NCBI RefSeq assembly: GCF_900478295.1
Contig: NZ_LS483488.1
Location: forward strand, 1,054,001-1,118,000
From: Helicobacter pylori NCTC 11637 = CCUG 17874 = ATCC 43504 = JCM 12093
Lineage (GTDB): Bacteria > Campylobacterota > Campylobacteria > Campylobacterales > Helicobacteraceae
Direction of reading: 5' to 3'
DNA: 64,000 nt
Shown: positions 21,202 to 30,047 of the stretch, in pieces
Position numbering within the stretch: the first letter of the stretch is position 1
Layout of the letters: the number at the start of each line of letters is the position of its first letter
The notes under the pieces: model-generated
What the model was told of the DNA's origin: nothing
What the model saw: the letters and a program-made list of their open reading frames with translations, nothing else
Database searches by the model: none
Position numbers and translations under genes: made by a program

Positions 21202-24201
21202 CTATTTTTCATTAACCTCATCTTTTTTAACCTCATTTTTCTTAAATATAGCGCTAGTGAGATCACAAAAGCGGTGGAAAAAACGAGAAAGGCTTGCGGC
21301 GACTTTTTCTTTCACCTCTTGATAGCGCGAATTTTGGCCAAACATGGAGGGTTTTTCTTCAATGATTTCAGGGAATTTTGTCCCGCTGAAACTAATTTCG
21401 CCCCCTTTAAAGGCATGCTGCATGAACGAATAGGCTTTTTCTTCATTCAAGCGGTTTTCTTCTATGATATTTTGGAATTCCTCTTCTCTTTTTTGGTGGA
21501 TATAATCTTGAAAATGCGCATGGACTTCTTGGTCTTTGTTGTATTTGTCAATGAAATCCATGATCAAATCTTTTTTATTCCTTAACTCTATGCTGGAGTT
21601 GATGATCGGCTCTATTTTGGTTTTAACGCCTTGAATTTCCACCCCATGCTCTTTAGCGAACTCTTCAATCAAATTCAAAATGTAGTCAATATTGACTTCC
21701 ACTTGCTTAATGAGTTCAATTTCAAAAATCAAATCGTCATTAATCTCTTCTTTATCCCTCCCTTTTTCTGACCTCATTTCATCGTAAAAATCAAGGTATT
21801 TGCTTTGATAGTCTTGAAAATCCCTGGGATTGATGTGATCGTCTTTGTTAAAATTTTCAAAGCTGTTTAAAATATTTTCCAATTTCAAAATCTTGCCAAA
21901 AAGCTTAATGAAATCCTTTTTTTGGCTTTCTGAAACGATCGGCTCTTTTAACGGGAATTCGCTTAAAAGCCTTTTAATCAAACCCTCATAGCCCTCGTAT
22001 TCCTTATGATTATCCGTGTAGCCTTTCAGATAATCTTCATATTTTCTTAATAACACAACAGATTGAGCGTCCTTGTTGCCAAAAAGCATGAGCGCGTCAT
22101 TCAAATCCTGCTCTAAATCCCTAAAACACACGATATTCCCATGCGTTTTAACGCTATCTAAAATGCGGTTTGCGCGTGAAAAAGCCTGAATTAGCCCATG
22201 GTATTTAAGGTTTTTATCCACCCAAAGGGTATTAAGCCTTGTAGCGTCAAACCCGGTCAAAAACATATTAACCACCATTAAAAGATCGATTTTACGCTCT
22301 TTCACTTTTTGAGAAAGATCCTTGTAATAGCTTTGGAATTTTTGATCCGAAGTGTCAAAAGAAACGCCAAACATCCCGTTATAATCCGCAATCGCGCCCT
22401 CTAAAAAATCCCTTGAGCTTTTGTCTAGCCGGCAAGCGCTTTCATTGTTTTCATCTTCTAGCGCATCAATTTCTTCATTAGCGCTATAGCTAAAAATGGT
22501 AGCGATTTTAAGGTCGTGTTTTTCTTCTTTAAAGGCTTGGTAGTATTTTTTCAGCGCTTCTATGCTAGAGCATGCCAGAATGGAATTGAATTTTTTATTT
22601 TTAGTGGCTTGATTGAAACGCTCTAAAATGCATTTAGCGATTTCTTTGATCCTCCTACTATCTAAAAGGGCGTTTTTTTCATCAACCGCTCTAACCTCTT
22701 TATCCTTAATACCCTCTTTAGCTTTAATGGTGTTGTGGTATTCCACTCTAAAGGGCAAAACGTTTTTATCCCTGATCGCATCAATAATGGTGTATTGGTG
22801 GAGGCATTTCCCAAACTTTTGCTCTGTCGTGCCTAAAGGGTTGTTTTTATCGCAATTAGCTGCAAAAATGGGCGTGCCAGTAAAGCCAAAAAGGTGGTAT
22901 TTTTTAAACGCTTTAATGATGGCTTGATGCATGGAGCCTAACTGACTCCTGTGGCATTCATCAAAAATCATCACAACTTCTTCATTAAAAATCGCATGCC
23001 CTTTATGGGATTTAACGAATTTGTCTAATTTTTGGATCGTGGTGATAATGATTTTAGCGTTAGAATCTTCAAGCTGTTCTTTTAAAATCTTAGTGCTTGT
23101 GTTGGAATTAGCGCAATCTTTTTGGAATTTATCGTATTCTTTCATGGTTTGATAGTCTAAATCCTTCCTGTCCACCACAAACAAAACTTTTGAAATACTC
23201 TCTAATTCTTTAGCCAACGTTGCGCTTTTAAAGCTCGTTAAGGTTTTACCGCTCCCTGTCGTGTGCCAGATATAGCCTCCGCTTTGATTTTTCCCATAAG
23301 TTTTACTATTTTGCGCGGCTTTGATTTTTTCTAAAATCCTTTCGGCCGCCACGATTTGATAAGGCCGCATCACCAATAAAACCTCTTCGCTTGTGAAAAC
23401 GCAATAGCGCGTTAAAACGTTCAAAAGGCTGCGCTTTGCAAAAAACGCCTTAGCAAAATCCATTAAATCCTCAATATTGTTATTCTTGCTGTCCGCCCAA
23501 TAATTCGTGAATTCAAAAGTATCGGCTTTATGGTTTTTTTCCAGCTGGGCTATTCTTGTGGTGTTTGAATAGTATTTAGAGCTCGTGCCGTTACTGATGA
23601 CAAAAATCTGCACGAACTCAAAAAGCCCGTCTTCAGCACTAAAACTATCCCTTTTATAGCGCTTGATCTGGTTGAACGCCTCTCTGATCGCCACGCCTCT
23701 TTTTTTCAATTCCACATGCACTAAAGGCAAGCCATTCACAAGGACACTCACATCATAGCGGTTCTCATACTTCCCCCCTTTATTGCTGTATTGGTGGATC
23801 ACTTGCAAGGCGTTTCTATGGATGTTTTTCTTGTCAATGATTTTAACGTTTTTGGTTTTTCCATTCTCTAGCGTGAGATTAAAAATCGGATCTTCTTGGA
23901 TTTTTCTCGTTTTAGCCTTATAGTCATCGTTTTTATTAGCGATGAATTGAGAATAAAGAGTGTCCCATTCCTTAGGCGTGAAACAATGATCATTAAGCTT
24001 TTCTAACTGCTCTTTTAAATTGTCTTTTAATTCTTCTTCTTTGTGGATTTTTTTAAATTCATAGCCTTGTTTTTGTAAAAGCGCGATAAACGCCCTTTCT
24101 AGCTCTGCTTCGCTCTCATAAGCGCTTTTTTTTTCATTACTGCTATGAAATTCCGCTACTACCGTGCTTTCATTGCTTTCTGCGATCGTTTCGTAATTCA
24201 T
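21202..24201 (-). CDS. hsdR: Type I restriction enzyme, HsdR (motor/nuclease subunit)
   Basis: A 999-residue restriction and translocation subunit. The N-terminal nuclease has YDVSVLVNG followed by VHVELKK (D...E-x-K, around residues 150-167). The SF2 motor has WHTTGSGKT (Walker A, about residue 315), FDECHRSQ (DEAH-like) and FTGTPI (motif III). The C-terminus is helical and charged and binds the HsdM/HsdS complex. It starts one base after the hsdS stop. All key motifs are intact, so restriction activity is plausible if HsdS works. Type I systems vary greatly between H. pylori strains. Confidence 0.96.
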   Translation of the reverse strand: MNYETIAESNESTVVAEFHSSNEKKSAYESEAELERAFIALLQKQGYEFKKIHKEEELKDNLKEQLEKLNDHCFTPKEWDTLYSQFIANKNDDYKAKTRKIQEDPIFNLTLENGKTKNVKIIDKKNIHRNALQVIHQYSNKGGKYENRYDVSVLVNGLPLVHVELKKRGVAIREAFNQIKRYKRDSFSAEDGLFEFVQIFVISNGTSSKYYSNTTRIAQLEKNHKADTFEFTNYWADSKNNNIEDLMDFAKAFFAKRSLLNVLTRYCVFTSEEVLLVMRPYQIVAAERILEKIKAAQNSKTYGKNQSGGYIWHTTGSGKTLTSFKSATLAKELESISKVLFVVDRKDLDYQTMKEYDKFQKDCANSNTSTKILKEQLEDSNAKIIITTIQKLDKFVKSHKGHAIFNEEVVMIFDECHRSQLGSMHQAIIKAFKKYHLFGFTGTPIFAANCDKNNPLGTTEQKFGKCLHQYTIIDAIRDKNVLPFRVEYHNTIKAKEGIKDKEVRAVDEKNALLDSRRIKEIAKCILERFNQATKNKKFNSILACSSIEALKKYYQAFKEEKHDLKIATIFSYSANEEIDALEDENNESACRLDKSSRDFLEGAIADYNGMFGVSFDTSDQKFQSYYKDLSQKVKERKIDLLMVVNMFLTGFDATRLNTLWVDKNLKYHGLIQAFSRANRILDSVKTHGNIVCFRDLEQDLNDALMLFGNKDAQSVVLLRKYEDYLKGYTDNHKEYEGYEGLIKRLLSEFPLKEPIVSESQKKDFIKLFGKILKLENILNSFENFNKDDHINPRDFQDYQSKYLDFYDEMRSEKGRDKEEINDDLIFEIELIKQVEVNIDYILNLIEEFAKEHGVEIQGVKTKIEPIINSSIELRNKKDLIMDFIDKYNKDQEVHAHFQDYIHQKREEEFQNIIEENRLNEEKAYSFMQHAFKGGEISFSGTKFPEIIEEKPSMFGQNSRYQEVKEKVAASLSRFFHRFCDLTSAIFKKNEVKKDEVNEK

Positions 24202-24202
24202 G

Positions 24203-24790
24203 TTATTCCTTGTTTTGGAGGGGTTTGAAGGTCAGTAGTTTTTCTCGGTAATATTCGTATTGCTTTTTTCGGGCTTTTATTTCAGCGGGGATACCGGCTA
24301 ATAAATCGGTGGTTAAAATTGAAAATTGATCCAAAATCTTAACGATCTCTTGTTGGATTTCTAGCGGTGGGATGGGGATTAAAAAATTTTGTAAGTCTTT
24401 GCTATAAACATGAGGAATTCCCCCTGTGCTTTTTGTTGCATGGATTGCATCTTGTTGCGTTGTGAGATAGTGAAAAAGATATTTAGGCATTAGGGTTTTT
24501 TGTTTTGGTGAAACAGAAAAAGAGTCAGCAAGAAAAACAGGAATATCCCAATAACTAACATAGCCAGCATACACTCCAGATGAAGAAATCGCTATTGTTT
24601 CTCCGCTACGATTTGCCTCATTGTGATAATAAGCGGGTTGTCTTCCCCCCGAAATAACGGGGACTTTTCCAAAAGTTACGGCTTTTTTTGTTATTGATTT
24701 TCCTTTTTGAAAATCACACACCTCCCCCAACTTCCTAAACTCCACCCCCTTAGGCGCTAGAGTTTGGAGCAGTCGCTCTATTTTATGCAT
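24203..24790 (-). CDS. hsdS: Type I specificity subunit HsdS, half-length (one target-recognition domain)
   Basis: A 195-residue HsdS, about half the usual 380-450. It begins MHKIERLLQTLAPKGVEFRKLGE, which looks like the central/N-terminal conserved region, then one target-recognition domain (roughly residues 25-150, with VPVISGGR and SSSGVYAGYVSYWD), and ends with the coiled spacer region PPLEIQQEIVKILDQF. Only one TRD is present. Half-size HsdS can dimerise to a palindromic specificity, as shown for truncated HsdS in other systems; here that is inference. It lies 9 bases after hsdM with AAGGGGG as ribosome site and 1 base before hsdR. No second hsdS fragment is evident beside it. Confidence 0.88.
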   Translation of the reverse strand: MHKIERLLQTLAPKGVEFRKLGEVCDFQKGKSITKKAVTFGKVPVISGGRQPAYYHNEANRSGETIAISSSGVYAGYVSYWDIPVFLADSFSVSPKQKTLMPKYLFHYLTTQQDAIHATKSTGGIPHVYSKDLQNFLIPIPPLEIQQEIVKILDQFSILTTDLLAGIPAEIKARKKQYEYYREKLLTFKPLQNKE

Positions 24791-24799
24791 TTTGCCCCC

Positions 24800-26371
24800 T
24801 TAAGCTTCTAGCTCTTTGATGATGGATTCAAGGCGGTTTCGTAAAGCACTTTGCTTTTCTACGATTTGAGAAATCTCACTATTAAGCGCTTTAATGTCAA
24901 TAACCTCTTTAGTGTCTTCTTGCTCCACGTAGCGATTCACGGAGAGGTTGTAATCGTTTTCTTGAATTTTCTCAATATTAGCTAGGGCGCAAAAGTGCTT
25001 AACCTCTTTTCTTTCAATATAGGTTTGCAAAATCTTTTCTCGGTTGCGCTCTTTGAGCTTGTTTTTCTTGCCTTCTTTGACAAATTCCTTACTCGCATCA
25101 ATAAAAAGCGTGGTGTCGTCTTGTTTGTTTTTCTTAAGCACTAAAATGCAAGTAGCGATACTCGTTCCAAAAAAGAGGTTGTCTGGTAAAGCGATCACGC
25201 AGTCAATGACATTCTCTTTGACTAAATGTTCTCTGATTTTTGCTTCAGCGTTCCCCCTATAAAGCACCCCGGGAAATTCCACGATCGCAGCCGTGCCGCT
25301 ATTGGACAGATAAGAAAGCATGTGCATGGTGAAAGCGAGATCGGCGGCGTTTTTGGGCGCTAACACAACGGCTTTGCTAAAACGCTCATCATTCTTTAAA
25401 ACAGAGTTGCTATCGCCCACCCATTTAGTGGAATAAGGAGGGTTGGAAACGATCGCATCAAAAGGCTTATCGTCTTCATGCTTTGGATCTAAAAGCGTGT
25501 CCCCGTGCGCGATGTGGAATTTAGAGTAATTGATGTCATGCAAAAACATGTTGATACGGCAAAGGTTGTAAGTGGTCAAATTGATTTCTTGCCCAAAATA
25601 CCCTTTTGAGACGTTTTTATCGCCTAGCACTTTAGAAAATTGTAAGAGTAAGCTTCCGCTCCCACAGCATGGGTCATAAACTTTATTGACGCTCTCTTGG
25701 CCGTGCAGGGTGATTTTAGCGAGCAGTTCGCTCACTTCTTGGGGGGTGAAAAATTCCCCTCCGCTTTTGCCGGCGTTGCTCGCATACATGGCCATTAAAT
25801 ATTCATAAGCGTCGCCAAAAACATCAATCCCGCTTTTTAAATAATCGCCTAATTGCATGCCCCCTATGGCTTGAAGGATTTTAGTCAATTTTTCCACCCT
25901 ATTTTTATGAGAGCTCCCTAATTTATTGCTATTGACATCTAAATCCGCAAACAAGCCTTTGACATTTTCTTCTGATGGAGTGCCAAGGCTGGATTTTTCT
26001 ATTTCGTTAAAAATATTTTGTAGGGTTACATTGAGATCTTCGTTATGGCGCGCGTTTTTTAGCGCGTTACAAAATAAAGCGCTTGGCGGAATGAAAAAGC
26101 CTTTTTCTTCAATAAGGTGTTCTCTTGCGCTTTTGGCCTCTTCATCGCTTAATAAAGCGTAATCAAAACTCGGATCGCGCTTTCGCTCTTCTTTATTGAT
26201 GTAATCAGTCATGTTTTCTGAAATGTAGCGGTAAAAAAGAATGCCTAAAACGTATTGCTTAAAATCCCAGCCATCCACTGAGCCTCTCAACTCGTTAGCC
26301 ACTTTCCAAATGGTGTTGTGCAATTCGTTGCGTTCTAAAGACGCTTGGTTATTGTTTGGGTTGTTTTCCAT
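24800..26371 (-). CDS. hsdM: Type I DNA methyltransferase, HsdM
   Basis: A 523-residue N6-adenine methyltransferase. An N-terminal helical domain (WDFKQYVLGILFYRYIS) is followed by GGEFFTPQEVSELL, the SAM-binding YDPCCGSGS (about residue 235) and the catalytic NPPY in VSNPPYSTKW. The C-terminal segment is coiled and contacts HsdS. With HsdS it modifies the recognition sequence; with HsdR it restricts. First gene of hsdM-hsdS-hsdR, divergent from the PAP2 gene across a 178-base gap. Confidence 0.97.
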   Translation of the reverse strand: MENNPNNNQASLERNELHNTIWKVANELRGSVDGWDFKQYVLGILFYRYISENMTDYINKEERKRDPSFDYALLSDEEAKSAREHLIEEKGFFIPPSALFCNALKNARHNEDLNVTLQNIFNEIEKSSLGTPSEENVKGLFADLDVNSNKLGSSHKNRVEKLTKILQAIGGMQLGDYLKSGIDVFGDAYEYLMAMYASNAGKSGGEFFTPQEVSELLAKITLHGQESVNKVYDPCCGSGSLLLQFSKVLGDKNVSKGYFGQEINLTTYNLCRINMFLHDINYSKFHIAHGDTLLDPKHEDDKPFDAIVSNPPYSTKWVGDSNSVLKNDERFSKAVVLAPKNAADLAFTMHMLSYLSNSGTAAIVEFPGVLYRGNAEAKIREHLVKENVIDCVIALPDNLFFGTSIATCILVLKKNKQDDTTLFIDASKEFVKEGKKNKLKERNREKILQTYIERKEVKHFCALANIEKIQENDYNLSVNRYVEQEDTKEVIDIKALNSEISQIVEKQSALRNRLESIIKELEA

Positions 26372-26508
26372 GATATAAGCCCCTTTTTTGTGTTTTGATT
26401 GGCGTTTTTGTTTGGCGTTGGGCGTGCACCCTTTAAAGGTTTCATTATAGCAAAGAATATTATTTTTTTATTCCTTGCGTTTTTTATGCGTTTGTGGGGC
26501 AAATAAGA

Positions 26509-26514
26509 TATAAT
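26509..26514 (+). promoter_or_regulatory. Probable -10 element of the PAP2 phosphatase gene
   Basis: Perfect TATAAT 35 bases upstream of the ATG at 26550, in the divergent gap with hsdM; AAAGGGG precedes the start codon. Confidence 0.5.
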
Positions 26515-26549
26515 CGCCCTTTTAAAATTCATTTTTTAAAGGGGTTTGA

Positions 26550-27236
26550 ATGGTATTTGACAGAACAATCAGCATAAGAGAAAAAAAAGCGGCTAAAACG
26601 CTTGGGATTATTGGGGTTGTCTTTTTTATTTTGTTTGGCATCGTGATAAGCGGGGTGGCTTTTCAAAAAGAGTGGGTGCAACAATTGGATTTATTTTTTA
26701 TAGACTTGATCCGCAACCCTGCCCCCATTCAAAAAAGTGCGTGGCTTTCTTTCGTGTTTTTTAGCACTTGGTTTGCACAAAGCAAGCTCACCACTCCTAT
26801 AGCCCTACTCATTGGCTTGTGGTTTGGGTTTCAAAAACGCATCGCTTTGGGGGTGTGGTTTTTCTTTAGCATCTTATTAGGTGAATTCACCTTAAAATCC
26901 CTTAAGCTTTTAGTGGCGCGCCCACGGCCTGTAACCAATGGCGAATTGGTTTTCGCGCATGGCTTTAGTTTCCCCAGCGGGCATGCTTTAGCTTCAGCGC
27001 TTTTTTATGGCTCTTTGGCGTTGCTGTTATGCTATTCTAACGCAAATGCTCGCATTAAAACGATTATTGCTGTGGTTTTGCTTTTTTGGATTTTTTTAAT
27101 GGCGTATGACAGGGTTTATTTAGGGGTGCATTACCCTAGCGATGTTTTAGGAGGGTTTTTATTAGGGATTGCTTGGTCGTGCTGCTCTTTAGCGCTTTAT
27201 TTGGGGTTTTTGAAACGCCCTTATAAAGCCGCTTGA
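26550..27236 (+). CDS. PAP2-family lipid phosphatase (PgpB/UppP/LpxE type)
   Basis: A 228-residue inner-membrane protein with about six transmembrane segments and the three PAP2 phosphatase motifs: KLLVARPRP (K-x6-RP), FPSGHALAS (PSGH) and DRVYLGVHYPSDV (R-x5-H-x3-D). Such enzymes dephosphorylate undecaprenyl-PP, phosphatidylglycerophosphate or lipid A in the periplasm; I cannot tell which from sequence, though a role in undecaprenyl-PP recycling is attributed to HP0851 in my memory. A run of eight A's at codons 10-13 (26581-26588) could slip. Divergent from hsdM and convergent with the next gene. Confidence 0.9.
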   Translation: MVFDRTISIREKKAAKTLGIIGVVFFILFGIVISGVAFQKEWVQQLDLFFIDLIRNPAPIQKSAWLSFVFFSTWFAQSKLTTPIALLIGLWFGFQKRIALGVWFFFSILLGEFTLKSLKLLVARPRPVTNGELVFAHGFSFPSGHALASALFYGSLALLLCYSNANARIKTIIAVVLLFWIFLMAYDRVYLGVHYPSDVLGGFLLGIAWSCCSLALYLGFLKRPYKAA

Positions 27237-27244
27237 AGCGTTTT

Positions 27245-28192
27245 TTAAAAAGAAAGTGATGGGTTAGGGTATAGCTCCTCTTTCTTTTTAACCTCATCAA
27301 ATTCATCTTTATAGCGGTGTTGGTGGTTTGGGTCATAATCCACGACGCTCTTTAAAAAACCGCTGAATTTTTCATTTTTCGCGCTAAGCTCCAAAGCCAC
27401 GGTGTAATCAATCTTTTCTTTGTATTTAGCGTTCAATAAAATAGCGCTTTTATCCTCATCAGTCCTCAAATCAATCACGCCAATCCCAAAACTCGCATGC
27501 AAACGCTTCAACAAATCCATGAGTTGGGGGTTATGCGTATCAATATGACGACCCACTAAATACCCCTCATTAGAGCTGTTAGAAATCGCTTGAAAATAAC
27601 ACTCCCTGCAATTATGCACGCTGATTTCTTTTTTCAATTCAAAACTCACCAGTTTAACGGGTAAAGTGTCAAATTTCTTAGAAAAAGCGATTAAATTTTC
27701 ATTAGACCATTCAGCGTGCAAAAACCTAACCCCCACCATGTCCGGATAAAGCCACCTGTCCATGCCTTTTGGCGATTTTGAACTCTCTTCATGAAAGATG
27801 GTTTTCGTGTAGCATTTCAAATTTTCGTTATTAATAGCCATGTAAGTTAAAAAGGGGTGCAAATCCCTTTCATGCACGATTTTATTATGCGCGATTTTAG
27901 CGATTGGAGCGCTTATTTTTTGAGCGTTTAAACCCAGCTCTTTAGCCGTGCTTTTTAAAGCGATTAAAACTGGTTTTTCTTGCACTTTTTTAAAAGGCAA
28001 TTCTTCGCCCTTGTTTAAGGCTGTATAAATATAAGAATTAACGCTCTTGTGTGGGGTTTCGCCCCCACAATCAAACATGTTTTCAATCTTGCCTTTTTCA
28101 AAAAGCTCTTGGGCTTTATCATAAATCTCAGTAACCTTAATAGGTCCTGTGATCTCTAAAACGCTTTGAATGATTCCAAATATCTCGTGGTT
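27245..28192 (-). CDS. HARE-HTH plus PD-(D/E)XK-like protein, start frameshifted
   Basis: The open frame spans about 315 codons. Upstream of the first in-frame ATG (28078) it stays open to 28192 and encodes an N-terminal domain with the HARE-HTH pattern: IIQSVLEITGPIKVTEIYD, then GGETPHKSVNSYIY. The C-terminal part has RWLYPDMVGV and VSFELKK, a PD...E-x-K arrangement as in restriction-like nucleases (COG2958/HrgA-like by my recollection). No ATG, GTG or TTG serves the N-terminal part in frame. An ATG at 28194-28196, overlapping the ABC-F stop, would fit if one A of the AAA that follows were missing (it would give M-N-H-E-I-F). So this copy may carry a 1-base insertion and make only a shortened protein from 28078, or none. 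Convergent with the PAP2 gene. Confidence 0.7.
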   Translation of the reverse strand, partial: NHEIFGIIQSVLEITGPIKVTEIYDKAQELFEKGKIENMFDCGGETPHKSVNSYIYTALNKGEELPFKKVQEKPVLIALKSTAKELGLNAQKISAPIAKIAHNKIVHERDLHPFLTYMAINNENLKCYTKTIFHEESSKSPKGMDRWLYPDMVGVRFLHAEWSNENLIAFSKKFDTLPVKLVSFELKKEISVHNCRECYFQAISNSSNEGYLVGRHIDTHNPQLMDLLKRLHASFGIGVIDLRTDEDKSAILLNAKYKEKIDYTVALELSAKNEKFSGFLKSVVDYDPNHQHRYKDEFDEVKKKEELYPNPSLSF

Positions 28193-29794
28193 TCATTTTT
28201 TGCTCGCTAAATACTCTTCATAACTGCCTTTAAAATCAATGATTGAAGCGCCTTTAGGGCTTGGGACTAATTCAATGATCCGATTGGCGTAAGCATCAAT
28301 AAGCTCTCTGTCATGGCTTACGCAAATCAGCGCCCCATCAAATTTAAAGAGCGCTTCGCCTAGCGCGATAATCGCTTCTAAATCCAGGTGGTTGGTTGGC
28401 TCATCTAAGACTAAGAAATTCCCCCCCTCTAGCATGAGCTTGGATAAAACCATTCGGTGTTTTTCGCCCCCACTTAAAGCGTTCACGCATTTTTCTTGCT
28501 CTTCGCCATTAAAAAGCATCCTCCCTAAAGCGTTTCTCACCTCCGCGCTTTCAATCTTTTTATTGAAATTAAAGAGCCATTGATACAAGGTCTCTTCCCC
28601 GCTAATTTCTTCGCTCACGTTTTGAGGGAAATAGCCTTTTGAAACGGTCGCTCCCCATTTCACCACGCCCGTATCCGGTTTTAACTCTTCTACTAAAATT
28701 TTACAAAGCGTGGATTTACCCACGCCGTTTGGCCCTATGAGAGCGATCTTGTCTTTAGGCATCACTTTCAAGCTCACTTGATTTAAAACCATTTGCCCGT
28801 CATAACTTTTAGAGATGTTTTCGCATTCTAAAGCTTCATTCCCAATGGTGCGTTTGGGTTTAAAAATAATGCTAGGATCCCTCCTACTAGATACCGCTAA
28901 ACTTTGAATGTCTAATTTATCCAGTTGTTTTTGGCGGCTGGTGGCTTGCTTGGCTTTAGAAGCGTTAGCGCTAAAACGCGCGATGAATTTTTCCAGCTCT
29001 TCTTTTTCTTTGAGTTTTTTATTGCGTTCGGTCTCTTGCTGTTTAATCATCAAAGTGGAAGCGATATACCAATCGTCATAATTCCCGCTAAATTCGCGCA
29101 CGCTGTGAAAATCCAAATCCAAAATATGCGTGCATACCGCATTTAAAAAATGCCTGTCATGGCTGATGACTACCATCGTGCCTTCATGGCGTTTGAGGTT
29201 GTTTTCTAGCCATTCAATGGCGTTTAAATCCAGGTTGTTAGTCGGCTCATCTAAAAGCAAAATATCCGGTTTAGGGAATAAAACTTGAGCGAGAAGGATT
29301 TTAAACTTATCGCTGCTTGGCAAGGTTTTCATCAAATCATTGTGCCTAGAGCTAGGAATGCCTAAATCTTCTAGGATTTTTTCAATCACCACTTCGCATT
29401 CATACATGGGATCTTCTTCCACGCAAATGGTTTCTAACTCCCCTAGCCTAGCATTCACTTTATCATCGCTCAAATCGCCTTCAGTGTATAAGCGTTCTTT
29501 TTCTTTGATAGCGTCATACAAACGCTTATTGCCTATCAAAACCGCATCTTTAAGGCTCAAATCTTCAAAAGCGTATTGATCCTGCCCTAAAACCCCCATT
29601 CTCATCCCGCTTGTGATAATGACTTCCCCACTGCTACAATCAATGCTCTTGCTTAAAATCTTTAAAAAAGTGGACTTTCCTGCCCCATTAGCCCCAATCA
29701 GCCCGTAGCGTTTGTTTTTATCCAGCTTGATATTCACGTTCTCAAACAATTTTTTAGTCGCATAGCGTTGCGTTAAGTTGATGGTTTGTAGCAT
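28193..29794 (-). CDS. ABC-F ATPase (EttA/YheS/Uup family)
   Basis: A 533-residue soluble protein with two ABC ATPase domains and no membrane segments. Walker A motifs are GANGAGKST and GPNGVGKST; the second signature is LSGGEKHR, while the first (LPSSDKFK) is degenerate. Walker B ends in LLLDEPTNNLD and VLDEPTNHLD. The arm/linker between domains (KEKEELEKFIARF) is the ribosome-contacting region of ABC-F proteins, which act on translation rather than transport. Its last codons overlap a possible ATG of the next gene (ATGA). Which ABC-F subgroup is uncertain. Confidence 0.92.
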   Translation of the reverse strand: MLQTINLTQRYATKKLFENVNIKLDKNKRYGLIGANGAGKSTFLKILSKSIDCSSGEVIITSGMRMGVLGQDQYAFEDLSLKDAVLIGNKRLYDAIKEKERLYTEGDLSDDKVNARLGELETICVEEDPMYECEVVIEKILEDLGIPSSRHNDLMKTLPSSDKFKILLAQVLFPKPDILLLDEPTNNLDLNAIEWLENNLKRHEGTMVVISHDRHFLNAVCTHILDLDFHSVREFSGNYDDWYIASTLMIKQQETERNKKLKEKEELEKFIARFSANASKAKQATSRQKQLDKLDIQSLAVSSRRDPSIIFKPKRTIGNEALECENISKSYDGQMVLNQVSLKVMPKDKIALIGPNGVGKSTLCKILVEELKPDTGVVKWGATVSKGYFPQNVSEEISGEETLYQWLFNFNKKIESAEVRNALGRMLFNGEEQEKCVNALSGGEKHRMVLSKLMLEGGNFLVLDEPTNHLDLEAIIALGEALFKFDGALICVSHDRELIDAYANRIIELVPSPKGASIIDFKGSYEEYLASKK

Positions 29795-29832
29795 CTTATG
29801 ATTTCCTTATTTTTTGTGATTAGAGAAAGTTT

Positions 29833-29838
29833 ATTGTA
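29833..29838 (-). promoter_or_regulatory. Possible -10 element of the ABC-F gene
   Basis: TACAAT on the minus strand, 38 bases before the ATG at 29794. Confidence 0.35.
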
Positions 29839-30047
29839 GCGTTTTCTTTACAATATTGTATCCCTTGCTTATTATGGTTATCTGTAAGGTCTTTGACGCC
29901 CAAATCTTGTCTGGGTTTATTTAATTTTTTCTCTTGATTTTTTACTCAAATTAAGATAGATTATACAAATGTGCTTAAAAAAATAATGCTCTAAAAACGA
30001 ATTATGTTCGTGTTTTACTCTATATGAACATCAAAAGGATCGTGTCA

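Noticed and set aside
28079..28196. ABC-F stop read-through into the HARE-HTH frame
   Set aside because: The TGA is in frame with the HARE-HTH domain, but a one-base insertion near an ATG explains it more simply, and no recoding signal is visible.
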